NCBI GenBank assembly: GCA_964585385.1
Contig: CAZPDP010000001.1
Span: 193,293 to 257,292, forward strand
Direction: 5' to 3'
DNA from: JAGXLC01 sp964585385
GTDB lineage: Bacteria > Bacteroidota > Bacteroidia > Bacteroidales > UBA12077
Length of the DNA: 64,000 nt
Both the position numbers and the translations under genes were made by a program. The notes beneath the pieces are model-generated. The model saw nothing but the letters and a program-made list of their open reading frames with translations. It did not search any database and was not told where the DNA came from. Positions within the stretch are counted from its first letter, which is position 1. Every line of letters begins with the position of its first letter. Below are positions 55,701-63,434 of this stretch, one piece after another.

Positions 55701-58700
55701 TCGCCGTTCTTGTCTTCCAGGATTTCCCAGGCAATTTCCTCCAGTATACCACTGTTACAGAGGTTGTATGTCGTCCAGCCGGGTTGGTCGGTATAATCTC
55801 CGTAAGTTGTAAATCCCTTTGTCTTGTTATCGTTACCGGCAAATCCGTCATCTATTTGATAGACTTCAATAGCCAGAGTATCCTTTTTCTTATATTCGGT
55901 AGAGTAAAGGTTGGCTGTTGCAGTAAAGGTATAGGTCAATGTATCTCCCGGATAGATGGTATCTGTTATCAATTCTGTACCACACGTATCATGGTTAGCT
56001 AATAATGTGGCATCTATATCCCAAACCGGGTTTAGTCCGAGGTTGGTAAGCTCAACTGTAACCTGCTCATTTGCCGTTGGATAACAGGTGTTGTCAAATG
56101 CAATATTGGCCACACCGACATCGTAATCCGGAGCGCCGTCATATATTCTGAAATCATCAAAGCCGAAGCCTTCATTTCCGGCATCGACGTGTGTTGCATA
56201 ACCGACTCTGAACATTACGTAAGGTTTTCCACCGGTATTCATAGCATCATGTATTGAATACATCCAGGTGGAATCATAACCGCTCCAACCCATGGCTGAT
56301 TGGTCGCTCGAATTACCCAGGTACCTCAGGTAGTAGTAGTCTTCAATATTGTACCAGTTAGTATCATCCATGTAATGGCCAATGGGATACCAGGTTTTTC
56401 CTGTATCGAGAGAATATTGTACCTTGGCTCCACCATTTCCAAAATCTGAAGCGCTATACCGGTTCAGTGCAATATAAGGAAGATTTATACTGCTTAAATC
56501 GAATACCGGGCTTTGGACATACGATTTTTCCTGGGGTAAGTGCTCTCCGCTTAAATTAGTAACCCAGGCGTTCATACCCGACGCAGCATAGCTTATAGCC
56601 AGTCCCATGGTGCTATCCGGTATGCCATGTTCCCAGGAGGTTTCAACGCCATAAATATCATAAGCTGACCAGTACCCGTGTCCGCTTTCGAAATCTTCTT
56701 CATAGGGGAAAGAGGAAATGACCGGAACAGAGATGATGTTTTTGACCAATGTGTCGTTCGTATTTTCCTCATCTTTATCCATAACGAGCCAGGTAAGAAT
56801 TTCGTAATCACCCGGTGTTGAAAAGTCTGGTGTTGCTGTAAAGGTGTGTGTATAGATTTCCCCGGAAGGTATTGTATCATGAATCGAATCTGTGTAAACA
56901 TTTCCACCGTTCACCTGGTAATTGACTTCAAACCCGGATATTTCAAAGTATCCTACATTGGTAATATCAATTGTTATCTCTTCTGCATTGGTAAGTTCAG
57001 CACTGGTCGAAGGGGAGGAGATATTTGTTAATTCCAGATCGTAAGGAATGTCATCGTTATAATAGTGATTTAATGTATAAGCGCTGTCTTCGACAGTGTG
57101 TATCCGGTTTGGACCATTGTTCGGGAATTCGTGGTATGCACTGTCCCAGCTTGCATTGATGCGGAATTTGTATTCGATTGTGTTTCCGGCTTCAAGTCCG
57201 TAAAGGGTTGTGGTATAAATGCTGTCATTATCCGCATCATACAAAGTATCAATAGTTGATCCCCAGTCATTGAATGTTCCGGCCACATCCACAAAATCAA
57301 CGGCAGGGTCAAGATTTCCTTCCAGGATAGGAATCCGCATATCCACATTCATGGTTACATCAGCCGGAGGCCTTCCATAAAGGTATACTGTACCGCAATG
57401 GCTCATGTTATCGAATAAAAACTCATTACTGGTATTACTCCAGCTAATGAATGCCTCACGAGCCCATTCCGAGTCACTGTCATCATAAGCTACATCCAGT
57501 CCTAGTGCTCTGTAATTTGTAAAATCTATTGGGTGACCAAAGCGAATGGATTCAAGAGGTATTTTTATCTCCATCGTAAAGCCATTCGTGGTGTCATAAT
57601 GAGCATATTCCAGGCCTGAGTAATCTACATTCTCGCCGGTAATTTCAGCACGGTTCCAGTAGAATCGATAATACCCGTTATCATTTTCCCAAACTGCCCC
57701 GGGATCTTTATCATTGTATCGGTCGAAATAGATATCTACAGCATCCGTTTCAAAACTGTCATCTGAGGAAAAATCAACCAGGGAATCATCTTCCACAGTA
57801 ACCAGGAAATACATGTTTTCCGAATCCCAGGTAGCTTTCCAGGTTCCCTGAAAATCTGATGAATCAGAAAGCGAGCCGTCAAATACGTTTTCTATGGGAT
57901 ATTCCGGAACAGCGCTCCATATTGACTCATTGTCGTTTCCGTCAATGGTAATCGTTTCTTCTGTGTAATTTACCTCCCCTTCGAAAACCTTACTTTGGAG
58001 GTATTCAGCTTCAACTTCAGTGTAGTCAAGGGCCCGGTCGTACACCTTGAATTCCTTAAATTTCGAATAACTATATTCCTGATTGTCCAGGCATCCACTC
58101 GGGCAATCTGTTTCGCCGCCCAGAAAAGCAATGTTATCAAAGGCTTCCAGTGTATCGTTTGTCATTTGCCACTTTTCAGAAAGCTGACCATTGATATACA
58201 CAGCCACGGTATCCAGGTGTCTGGTTATGGTATAATGGTACCATTCACCCAACAGGATGGTTTCCGGTGAAGGAAATCCGTGTACTACGGGTGTCAATTC
58301 ATTTGGAATGTCTACAAAGAAGCTGTCAGCAGTAAAATAAGTTGAAACAGCATGATTTACATCGTTTGAATCTGCAAATGAGAGGAAATGATTGGTACCT
58401 CCTGCATATTGATCAAGACTGAAATTCATGGAAATGGTGAAATCCAGGAGCCCGTCAAAAACTTCAGGTGGAATAGTTAATCCCTGTGTGTAGGTGTAGT
58501 CGGCCCAAAAATACTCAGAAATATTATAATCGCCTATTACCGTTCCGTCTCTGCTGTGACCGCTATAGTCTTTTGCATTTGCACTGAAGGGATAGTACAC
58601 TTCGAGTTCATAATCAGGTGCTTCGAGAATATATAAATCGTTGATTTCAGTATCTGTAAGGGGTTTGTTATAAATCCTGATATCGTCAATATCTCCTTCA

Positions 58701-61700
58701 AATGGTTCTTGTCCTGAAGTGATCATAGCACCCACGATAAGATCTGACGAATGGCTGTCAATTAACCCTGATGCAGACACCACATTATCCAACTGTCCGT
58801 TATAGTATGTTCTGGCTTCCGTACCATCATAAGTAACAGCTACAAACTGCCACTGGTTGTTAATAACGGTCCCTGGTGAACCCCAGACCATTGTTTCATT
58901 TCCGCCTGACCAGTAACTGAAATAGATATCATTGTCAAATATTGCGAACTGATAGTTATCGCCGTTTTCTCTTTCCGAAAGAATGGTGCTTTGTCCTGAA
59001 GGCAGGTTAGTGGGATTGATCCAGACTGTAAAGGTAAGCTGGTCAGTCCCGTTTACCAGGTTGTTATCGGTGCCCATATTCATATGTGCACCGCTGCCAT
59101 CAAAGTAATAGGCTGAATTGGAGTTGTTATACCTGTCATTCGTAAGAACAGCGCCATAAACACCACCATTATGCTCGTAAAAACTTTCGTCATTGGCATT
59201 GCCGTTGAAGGGATAGTAAGCAACCAGTGTGCTGTCCATTGATGTCTGAACGTGTACCTGGATTGGATAGGATTCCAGTGTTAAATTTGTTGCAATCGTG
59301 TTGGTAATAAGACAGGTATAATCTCCTGCATCACCTAAGGTTGCATTGCTTATTGAATAAACGCTGTCTGTTGCTCCACTGATTGTATTGTCATTAAGAT
59401 ACCACTGATACTGGTTGTTTGCACCATCAACATCTATAAAAAGGTTGTGATTATCGCCGGCATTAAGATAAACAGTATCCGGCATACCAATCTTAGCCTG
59501 GGGAGAATAAACGAAAGTATCAGAAGGTATTCCGATATTCGGCTCCAGGTCTTCAAAAGTAAATTCGTTGTTCTCAGTATAAAGTTCCCTGAGCAGTGTC
59601 AGACTGTCAAAAGCAGGTAGATCACTAAGAGAATTGTTATGCAAAGTCAATACATCGAGTTGCGATAAATTGTTAAATGACTCAGGAACAACCCCAACAA
59701 AATTGTTGTCACCTAATTCCAGTACACCAAGATTGGTTAAATTTCCAAGTTCGGGTGGAATAGAGTCCGTTATCTGGCAATTCCACAAAATCAGGGTGTT
59801 AAGATTTGAAAGATTGCCCAACTCCACAGGAATGGGTCCATCCAGCGTATTTCCTGCAAGGTCTATATGGATAAGATTGCTTAGATTGCCTATTTCCGGG
59901 GGTATACTGCCCGTTAATTGATTTCCCCATAAATATAATTCTGTCAGGCTGCTTAAATTACCAAAAGCAGGAGGGATGTTTCCACTGAAATCATTGTCAT
60001 TTAAGAATAAAACCTGAAGATTTGTTAGATTACCAATTGAATCCGATATTTCTCCTGTTAGTTGATTGCTACCCAATATTAATCCTTGTAAATTCTTGCA
60101 ATTATAAATGGATTCGGGTATAGTATCTGTCAACTGGTTATTCATTAGGTTGAGATTAAGAAGATCCAGGTTTCCCAATTCAGGTGGTATAGAACCAGAG
60201 AGGCTATTGGATTCGAAATAAATCTCAGTTAAGCTTGTCATATTGCCTATTTCCGGGGGAATGCTTCCGCTAATCTGGTTTTCCCAGATGTTGAATCCCT
60301 GAACTGCTTTCAGGTTACCAATTTCCGCAGGCAATGGGCCAGTCAGGTTGTTATGCTCCAGTATCAGATTCTTTAGGCTATCCAGGTCTCCGATAGCCGC
60401 AGGAAGAGTATCGGTAAGATTGTTGCTGGCCAGGTTAATTTCCGTTACACGTCCCCCTGTAACTGTAATACCGTACCAGGTATGAACTGCACCGGCAAGC
60501 CAGTTTGAGTTGTTGTTCCATGAAGGGCCTCCGGTATTGTTATATAAAGAAACCAAAGCCAGGGAGTCTTGGGTATTTACAGCCGAACCAGTGGATATAT
60601 GGATTGGATTTGACTGTATTTCCAGCTCTGTAGCCAAGGTATTGGTTACAGAACAATGATAATCTCCTGCATCTGTCGAAGAGTAACTGGAGATAGTATA
60701 GGTTGAGTCATTAGCGCCACTGATGGGAGAACCATCTTTGTACCACTGATATTGGTTATTGCTGCCCCCGATAATAACATGCATGGTATAACTATCCCCC
60801 AGATTTAAGGTAATATAATCTTCAGTACCAATTTTAGCCTGGGGTGCATAGCTAATGGTATCACTGGGAATGCTGAGGTTAGGTTCTATATCTTCGAAAG
60901 TAAAACGGTTATCCGATATTCGTAATGCTGTAAGCAAAGTAAGACTGTCAAGGGCCGGAAGATTTTCTAACTGGTTGTATTCCATAGCCAGAACTTGTAG
61001 TTGAGTTAAATTATTGATCTCCTCTGGAATATCTCCAATAAAATCATTACCCCCTAGTTCAAGATGCTGAAGATTGGTTAAATTTCCTATCTCTATAGGA
61101 ATGGAATCATAAAACAGATTATTCACAATAATAAAACCTATAATGTTTGACAGATTACCTATCTCTGGTGGTAAAGTGCCACTTATATCATTTGTAGCCA
61201 GGTCAAATTCCTGTAAATTAGCAAGATTCCAGAATTCGGAAGGTAAGGTACCCGTTAATTGATTATCATGAAGATATAGATATGATAGGTTGGTTAAATT
61301 GCCAATTTCAGGTGGTATGGAATCAGATAATTGATTTACGGAAAGGTTTATCAGGTTAATTTTAAAAAAGTAACCCAACTCTGAAGGAATAGGTCCAACA
61401 AGCTGATTCGATGATAAATCAAGAGTTACCAGGCTATCAATTTGACCAATATCGGTTGGTAGAGTGTCTGTGAGATTATTACCAGAGAGATTTATGTCAC
61501 TTACACGTCCTTCTGTAACTGTAATACCATACCATGTATCCACCGGTCCGCTCAGCCAGTTTGTCTGGGTTGTCCAGCTGGGTCCGCCGGTATTGTTATA
61601 CAAGGATACCAGGGCCAGGGAGTCCTGGGTGCTGACCTGCGCTTTTGTTTGGTTTGGAATTGCCCAGAATAAAAGAGAAAGCAGGATGAACACTAAAAGG

Positions 61701-61816
61701 ATTCTGCTTTCAAGTTTGAAAGAGAAAAAGAACAAATTTTTTTCTGCAGTTTCTTTTGTGTTTTCAACAAAAGCAGACTCATCAAGTACGAACCGGCAAA
61801 ACTTTTTGGATTTCAT
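46703..61816 (-). CDS. Giant multi-domain T9SS-secreted surface protein, 5037 aa
   Basis: Approximate domain order: N-terminal extension of 37 residues, signal helix 38-53 (cleavage about 59); [LRR + Ig-like] at 61-412 and again 413-860; two LamG/concanavalin-like domains at 861-1275; CBM9-like 1281-1480; CBM20/48-like starch-binding fold 1480-1590 (VAGTFNDWGS); [CARDB, MAM-like, CARDB, two-component-type propeller] at 1594-2305 and 2305-3003; 19 PKD repeats at 3004-4560; dockerin-like pair near 4570 and 4626; cohesin-like 4655-4790; two Ig-like; T9SS type A sorting domain at about 4950-5037 (YPNPARDKL, RGVYLIRLI, KRLIIE). It should be exported by T9SS and anchored or released at the surface, probably as an adhesin or glycan-binding fibre. 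No enzyme domain was found. Own operator-promoter and terminator. Confidence 0.92.
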   Translation of the reverse strand: MKSKKFCRFVLDESAFVENTKETAEKNLFFFSFKLESRILLVFILLSLLFWAIPNQTKAQVSTQDSLALVSLYNNTGGPSWTTQTNWLSGPVDTWYGITVTEGRVSDINLSGNNLTDTLPTDIGQIDSLVTLDLSSNQLVGPIPSELGYFFKINLINLSVNQLSDSIPPEIGNLTNLSYLYLHDNQLTGTLPSEFWNLANLQEFDLATNDISGTLPPEIGNLSNIIGFIIVNNLFYDSIPIEIGNLTNLQHLELGGNDFIGDIPEEINNLTQLQVLAMEYNQLENLPALDSLTLLTALRISDNRFTFEDIEPNLSIPSDTISYAPQAKIGTEDYITLNLGDSYTMHVIIGGSNNQYQWYKDGSPISGANDSTYTISSYSSTDAGDYHCSVTNTLATELEIQSNPIHISTGSAVNTQDSLALVSLYNNTGGPSWNNNSNWLAGAVHTWYGITVTGGRVTEINLASNNLTDTLPAAIGDLDSLKNLILEHNNLTGPLPAEIGNLKAVQGFNIWENQISGSIPPEIGNMTSLTEIYFESNSLSGSIPPELGNLDLLNLNLMNNQLTDTIPESIYNCKNLQGLILGSNQLTGEISDSIGNLTNLQVLFLNDNDFSGNIPPAFGNLSSLTELYLWGNQLTGSIPPEIGNLSNLIHIDLAGNTLDGPIPVELGNLSNLNTLILWNCQITDSIPPELGNLTNLGVLELGDNNFVGVVPESFNNLSQLDVLTLHNNSLSDLPAFDSLTLLRELYTENNEFTFEDLEPNIGIPSDTFVYSPQAKIGMPDTVYLNAGDNHNLFIDVDGANNQYQWYLNDNTISGATDSVYSISNATLGDAGDYTCLITNTIATNLTLESYPIQVHVQTSMDSTLVAYYPFNGNANDESFYEHNGGVYGAVLTNDRYNNSNSAYYFDGSGAHMNMGTDNNLVNGTDQLTFTVWINPTNLPSGQSTILSERENGDNYQFAIFDNDIYFSYWSGGNETMVWGSPGTVINNQWQFVAVTYDGTEARTYYNGQLDNVVSASGLIDSHSSDLIVGAMITSGQEPFEGDIDDIRIYNKPLTDTEINDLYILEAPDYELEVYYPFSANAKDYSGHSRDGTVIGDYNISEYFWADYTYTQGLTIPPEVFDGLLDFTISMNFSLDQYAGGTNHFLSFADSNDVNHAVSTYFTADSFFVDIPNELTPVVHGFPSPETILLGEWYHYTITRHLDTVAVYINGQLSEKWQMTNDTLEAFDNIAFLGGETDCPSGCLDNQEYSYSKFKEFKVYDRALDYTEVEAEYLQSKVFEGEVNYTEETITIDGNDNESIWSAVPEYPIENVFDGSLSDSSDFQGTWKATWDSENMYFLVTVEDDSLVDFSSDDSFETDAVDIYFDRYNDKDPGAVWENDNGYYRFYWNRAEITGENVDYSGLEYAHYDTTNGFTMEIKIPLESIRFGHPIDFTNYRALGLDVAYDDSDSEWAREAFISWSNTSNEFLFDNMSHCGTVYLYGRPPADVTMNVDMRIPILEGNLDPAVDFVDVAGTFNDWGSTIDTLYDADNDSIYTTTLYGLEAGNTIEYKFRINASWDSAYHEFPNNGPNRIHTVEDSAYTLNHYYNDDIPYDLELTNISSPSTSAELTNAEEITIDITNVGYFEISGFEVNYQVNGGNVYTDSIHDTIPSGEIYTHTFTATPDFSTPGDYEILTWLVMDKDEENTNDTLVKNIISVPVISSFPYEEDFESGHGYWSAYDIYGVETSWEHGIPDSTMGLAISYAASGMNAWVTNLSGEHLPQEKSYVQSPVFDLSSINLPYIALNRYSASDFGNGGAKVQYSLDTGKTWYPIGHYMDDTNWYNIEDYYYLRYLGNSSDQSAMGWSGYDSTWMYSIHDAMNTGGKPYVMFRVGYATHVDAGNEGFGFDDFRIYDGAPDYDVGVANIAFDNTCYPTANEQVTVELTNLGLNPVWDIDATLLANHDTCGTELITDTIYPGDTLTYTFTATANLYSTEYKKKDTLAIEVYQIDDGFAGNDNKTKGFTTYGDYTDQPGWTTYNLCNSGILEEIAWEILEDKNGDVWFTGFNGMSKFDGSTWTTYTTDDGLAANYSWAGTKAENGDLWFPAANEPKITVFDGSGFSNIDIPAVFEECAYKDHAGNLWFGSYDGNGVLKYDGSTFTVIGHDQLGIGSKVLSINQNIDSSMLFATDAGVVSFDGSVYEEIDVEGNYEMYISEIFTDSHGIVWYADNYTIYGFDGGSWQAHGDINGVDVSAINDITEDAAGNVWFGGNSAVFVRSPDGNWKTFTYEDGYLPGPGIYSTKAASDGKVWIGAYGDGVVSSDIINHNMTLNRVINPKTTGLSSNEEVIVELQNKGLNPAAGFDIAYQLNGGSIITETIADSIYPGDTYQYTFTQTVDVNTPGYYNLKTWVSVPDDNDPTNDTISFDFTSLPTISSYPYVEDFESGQGYWTSREKGNGNSWQMGTPVDTLGLSISQAASGSNCWVTNLSGEPDPWELSYVMSPIFDLTNVKLPFIGLNKKSAVNFDMGGTVAQYSLDSGQYWTTIGQFQEDTNWYNDDDFSNIGYPYHAWAGYDSAWVNSSHHIDFLAGEPAVMFRVYFVNNSDCCNEGFAFDDFEVYDGIPDYNPGILSINYENQCNLGATESIPVELTNNAINPVSNFDLTLVVNDDTLGTETYTQTIQPGDTVNYTLSNTANLYSTEYFSTSKLEVFVNSTTDGFNEDNYAIRNHPFFGDYTPEPKWTYYNTCNSNINENNIFSMVEGKDSSIWFTGFHGISRLKDNNWTVYTDSTGLADNYSWASLEDSQGILWFPACNVPKLTKFDGTDFTIIDIPAVYEECAFEDDLGNLWFGSYGGNGVLKYDGTSFTVYSHEEMGIGTKVLTISQNLNGNLLVGTDQGIVEYDGVNWAEFAINGQYGTSVSEIFKDSQGNVWFGRQSIYKYNGTTWEKTDSLSGVTTINIQDIDEDNYGNVWFSSYNYMIQYDGSQFSTITASDGLVDQNYFYSILADETGNIWIGSYRGGVARYEKAPLTAGFESFVYEDSVEFQNTTQGFVTDYNWDFGDGNTAFIENPTHIYEATGDYEVCLTVEDTVDGFTDTYCDSIQVTVPDTVTCTAEFSYTANNDTVTFTNLSGGSMTNYDWEFGDGNFSSEENPVHVFDSSGFYNVCLTITDSVSGCTDMFCDSVEVVLPVTCTAEFSYTANNDTVTFTNLSGGSITNYDWEFGDGNFSSEENPVHVFDSSGFYNVCLTITDSVSGCTDMFCDSVEIVGPAPECMAYFNFVVAHDTVSFADSSTNADVYEWSFGDGTFSSEQNPVHIYNQDSTFEVCLTIHDTINGCTDTYCTTVQSTTAPPPYCDAQFAYTSMGDTVEFENLSDGSITNYEWDFGDGNVSYEVNPVHVYDSAGSYYVCLTTEDTTNGCISEYCDSITISAPPAVCVAYFNFMIDNRTVHFIDSSQGNITDYQWEFGDGATADSANPVYTYTEPGDYQVCLQITDQAGGCSDEYCETITIQAEEVIADYSYTVFEDSVVFQNLTTGNPTDFNWDFGDGTSSHLENPYHIYQESNYYDVCLTAYDSVTGSMDDHCESIQIVLDDSVVCHSNFSYMIYGDTVEFTSLAEGSVTNYMWEFGDGASSNDENPTHYFDEGGFYDVCFTVYDSTSGCMDEYCETIEIEDSLGMNCNASFSFFTTNGKVNFTDKSEGNLTHYLWEFGDGTYADSANPVHTYEETGYYEVCLTVYDEASGCMDEYCKTVQIVIEETAICKASFSNMIDENTVNFTNTSQGDLTNTMWEFGDGSYSGDENPKHTYAQTGFYNVCLTVYDSTSGCMDEYCKVIQIVVEDTVTCYAEFKKMIRSDTAIFTNNSQGDITSYLWSFGDGNYSTAENPEHVYESSGFYSVCLTVYDSVSGCMDEYCKVIEVIVEDVATCNADFSKYVSGKKVSFSEKAKGDITSYMWDFGDGNYSNNANPDHEYAKSDFYEVCLTVYDSVSGCMDEYCRVIQIIDTTTIMCNADFKKYTENLTVSFSNKSTGEITNFMWNFGDGNYAYEKNPVHKYKKANFYEVTLTVFDSVSGCIDDKSVVAQTIDTTTVMCSSNFSKYIDSAKVVLTNKSEGNITNYFWSFGDGNYAYIANPKHTYSSPGFYEICLTVYDSVNDCMDDFCRTIQITDEAFNNCSAEFSYYAENRKISLTDKSLGDITNYSWSFGDGNYAYTANPTHTFEEPDFYEVCLSVYDENTNCMDEKCKIIQVVDTTTPMCNAEFSYYADQRKIRFTNNSLGEIDEYQWDFDDGSYSYIAETSHTYDKPGYYDVSLTVYDSSAGCIDVTNRIIAVLDTSSTDTAAICNARFNAYNRADTVSFTPKALGDYTDIFWDFGDGYNSNEENPVHIYEEAGYYDVYLTVMDSTNGCYDSRYKEVFVEGSNKSTILSAKFSQYVKENSLKVEFKDESYGKPTYWFWDFGDITPFGTDQHPTYTYSEPGYYKVCLTIGNNSGEEKTRCKYIAVGNISKDLKPYFTYFADNETATAHFNNESRGDIDGYTWEFGDGVTSEQENPSHTYADTGIYAVTLTAYNDNKGVAESYYRKVRIGNAIQNPCVFSCVWPGDANNDLEANHYDIMTIGLNFGMAGPARDSVSNRWIGHFAQDWSTFQLDGTNNKHGDCNGDGVINFEDTLAVSQNFAYSHYAQPGNKGDDWQLAFTLEDAKARTRRKGKVQLGPPVKNTDPSIYGLGYEITIFGDDSKIDYNSIEVNFGTGWFSSAADNSLIEFFKVDENKKTIYFALAKNDHKNISGEGLITEIAFTVDDGFEDGDVAFSITSKEGITASGEKTYIGGDIAIELGTDIEMCKGDSYTLTLPEGMESYTWSDGTTGTNSLEVTQSGSYSVTVTNSDGDKGADTVNVTVHELPDVDLGGDKTLKEDESVTLDPGDFSSYLWQDNSTSSTFVVLASDYGVGTHKFWVQVTDDNTCQASDTISITIQESTGIFAGKDKARVLIYPNPARDKLTIEFSNMSGKESVLSIISIDGSMIFNKKLKNKKKQFIEEIDLSEFSRGVYLIRLISDKKVSTKRLIIE
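48140..52810 (-). repeat. 19 tandem PKD-domain repeats (about 82 codons each)
   Basis: Repeating unit of about 246 bases. Each unit encodes (C)xAxFxY, a W.FGDG.....NP.H.Y core and a VCLTVYDS.SGCMDEYC-type end. Units 8-12 are strongly homogenised. Units 2 and 3 are near-identical at the DNA level (240-base period, 52105-52560). Confidence 0.9.
52837..57037 (-). repeat. Large internal duplication: CARDB-MAM-CARDB-propeller twice
   Basis: Residues about 1594-2305 and 2305-3003 share the same four-domain order and many anchor strings: DFESG.GYW, AASG.N.WVTNLSGE, FDDF.(I/V)YDG.PDY, YSTEY, GLA.NYSW, FGSY.GNGVLKYDG. The copies differ by many substitutions, so the duplication is old relative to the PKD 2/3 copy. 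Confidence 0.8.
59240..61633 (-). repeat. Internal duplication: LRR plus Ig-like module twice
   Basis: V(S/N)TQDSLALVSLYNNTGGPSW opens both modules (residues 61 and 413). Each continues with plant-type leucine-rich repeats (IPPEIGNLTNL type, about 24 residues) and one Ig-like domain with NQYQWY and AGDY.C. Module 2 has more LRRs. Confidence 0.85.
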
Positions 61817-62209
61817 AAGACTGAGGATGTTATAATGTTAATATCATATGGTTTCTAAATTAGATATGCTCTATAATGTGCTGAATAATAATATTATTTA
61901 AGCGATTTTATTTCGCTACTCTAAATTATTAGGAACTTACATAAAAGTCAATACCTGAAAATGGGTATTTTTAGTTTTCTGAATGTTAGATTTTTATAAA
62001 TATAAGAAAAGATGGGGGATTGAGCAGAAATATGATTTTTTTACCCAAATGAAAAAAAGTGAGCATTTGAAATTATTATTTGTGATTAAATAGAAAAGCC
62101 ATAGAAATAGCTATAAGATATTTCTTTGAATATCAAGGATATAATCTTGTAATTTAAAGTTGAATTCTCTTTTTTTTTCTATATAATGCAGAACCCAGTT
62201 TATCAAACT
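61817..62209. other. Intergenic region with operator-promoter B
   Basis: A 393-base gap between the lipoprotein gene at 62210-63166 and the giant gene. It contains the operator-promoter of the giant gene (61921-61969). The remainder (61970-62209) is AT-rich and holds no credible ORF or clear terminator. Confidence 0.6.
61921..61969 (-). promoter_or_regulatory. Operator-promoter B (giant surface protein)
   Basis: Minus strand: A-tract, AATACC-N8-GGTATT (61969-61950) ending in the TTG of the -33 box (61951-61949), 20 bases, TAATTTAG (61928-61921; one mismatch to TAnnTTTG). Expected leader to the ATG at 61816 is about 98 bases. Confidence 0.75.
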
Positions 62210-63166
62210 CTATTTTTCATAATAATAAGCGTCATGATAGATTGTTTTATCGGGATAAACAATTTCTGTAAATGTATTTAAGGTATATACTGTCCTACTG
62301 TAAGTTGGGTTGCCCTGGCCATCCTGGCCAACAATTTGATCGTATTCAAACTCACTGGGGTGGACTTCGATTTGAAAACCATAGCAGCAAGCTGGAACAG
62401 TTATATCATATTCTCCGGCTTCTTGCACTGAAACGGTGGTGCTTCCTTTTATATTTTCAAAATAAAACTGGGTAATTTTACCTACACCCTCATGATTAAT
62501 ATACGTGGTGCTGTTATCACTAGGATTTTGGACATTCATGGTATTGTAATCAATAATTGCAGTAAGATTCGTTCCGGCTGGTACATTTTCATATGATGAA
62601 TTGGTTAGATCCAGTTCCGCAAAAAGTTTTCCTTTAATATGAGCTGTCCCCAAATCTGACAATGGTAAAAGGGTAACAATTGAGGAAGCATATTTTTTAT
62701 CACGGGGAGTTGAGCTGTTATCATTAAGATCCACAATAAAATTCGCTGTGGTATGTTTGCTTAACCTTACAGAAACGGCAATGTTATTAGCTCTTAGTTT
62801 GTTGAAGGCTGCAATGCCTGAAGCGTCTGTCGTTACTGATTTGACTTCACCATCAATATTAATTGACACGACAGCACCGGAAACACCTTCGGTTTCATTA
62901 GTGTTTTTGGCACTAAAGCTGTTCTCACCCTGGGCAGTCACCAGAACTGAATAGATGATGTCAGTTGTATCAGCAGAATCCGAACTGGTATTATCAACGA
63001 CAACTGTATCTTTATCAGAAATAACCAATGTATCTGTTTTTGTTGTAATTTCATTTTCTTCACAGGATTGAAGAGGAAGAAAAATATACGGAAGACTGAT
63101 AAAGATCATCAGGAACATAAATTCCCTTAAATTTTTCCATAATTTAATTTGTTTACAATTTTTCAT
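62210..63166 (-). CDS. Secreted lipoprotein with carboxypeptidase-regulatory/Big-like domain
   Basis: A 318-residue protein. The ATG at 63166 is used; a longer in-frame TTG at 63190 would overlap the promoter. Hydrophobic helix and lipobox FLPLQSC (Cys about 35), then a Thr/Asp-rich linker. Residues about 70-160 resemble a regulatory-like or Big-type beta-sandwich (GVSGAVVSINIDGEVKSVTTDASGIAAFNKL). The C-terminal half (about 170-318) is also beta-rich, with no family recognised. Probably on the outer membrane. It sits between the response regulator and the giant gene, with its own operator-promoter, so it is a likely partner of the giant protein. Confidence 0.7.
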   Translation of the reverse strand: MKNCKQIKLWKNLREFMFLMIFISLPYIFLPLQSCEENEITTKTDTLVISDKDTVVVDNTSSDSADTTDIIYSVLVTAQGENSFSAKNTNETEGVSGAVVSINIDGEVKSVTTDASGIAAFNKLRANNIAVSVRLSKHTTANFIVDLNDNSSTPRDKKYASSIVTLLPLSDLGTAHIKGKLFAELDLTNSSYENVPAGTNLTAIIDYNTMNVQNPSDNSTTYINHEGVGKITQFYFENIKGSTTVSVQEAGEYDITVPACCYGFQIEVHPSEFEYDQIVGQDGQGNPTYSRTVYTLNTFTEIVYPDKTIYHDAYYYEK

Positions 63167-63194
63167 GGCTAAATAGTTTAAGATTTGCAATAAT

Positions 63195-63243
63195 CTAAAT
63201 TATAGCATCTAATACTTATTTTCAATACAAGAAAATAGGTATT
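63195..63243 (-). promoter_or_regulatory. Operator-promoter D (lipoprotein gene)
   Basis: Minus strand: A-tract, AATACC-N8-TGTATT (63243-63224; one half-site change), TTG at 63225-63223, 20 bases, TAATTTAG (63202-63195), identical to the -7 box of site B. Expected leader to the ATG at 63166 is about 22 bases. Confidence 0.7.
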
Positions 63244-63434
63244 TTTCAAATGATTCTCAGAAAAATAGGAAGTAAAACATGTGACTGTCTGAAAAGAAAA
63301 AAACTGTTCACGCAAAAAGCGCTGATGATAGAGAAGACAGCCAATAATTATAATTCAGATAGCTAACCTTTGTGTGATAAACAATACTGTACGTTTTTTT
63401 TTGACAGCCTCATGTCGGTTGCTACCATTTAGTG

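Noticed and set aside
46703..61816. Many plus-strand ORFs (for example 49106-49819 and 55469-56002) within the giant gene
   Set aside because: They are antisense shadows of the repeats: no signal, no promoter boxes, low-complexity repetitive translation, and they recur at the repeat period.
62210..63190. Longer lipoprotein start from a TTG at 63190
   Set aside because: It would lie at or before the expected transcript start of operator-promoter D; the ATG at 63166 and lipobox fit better.
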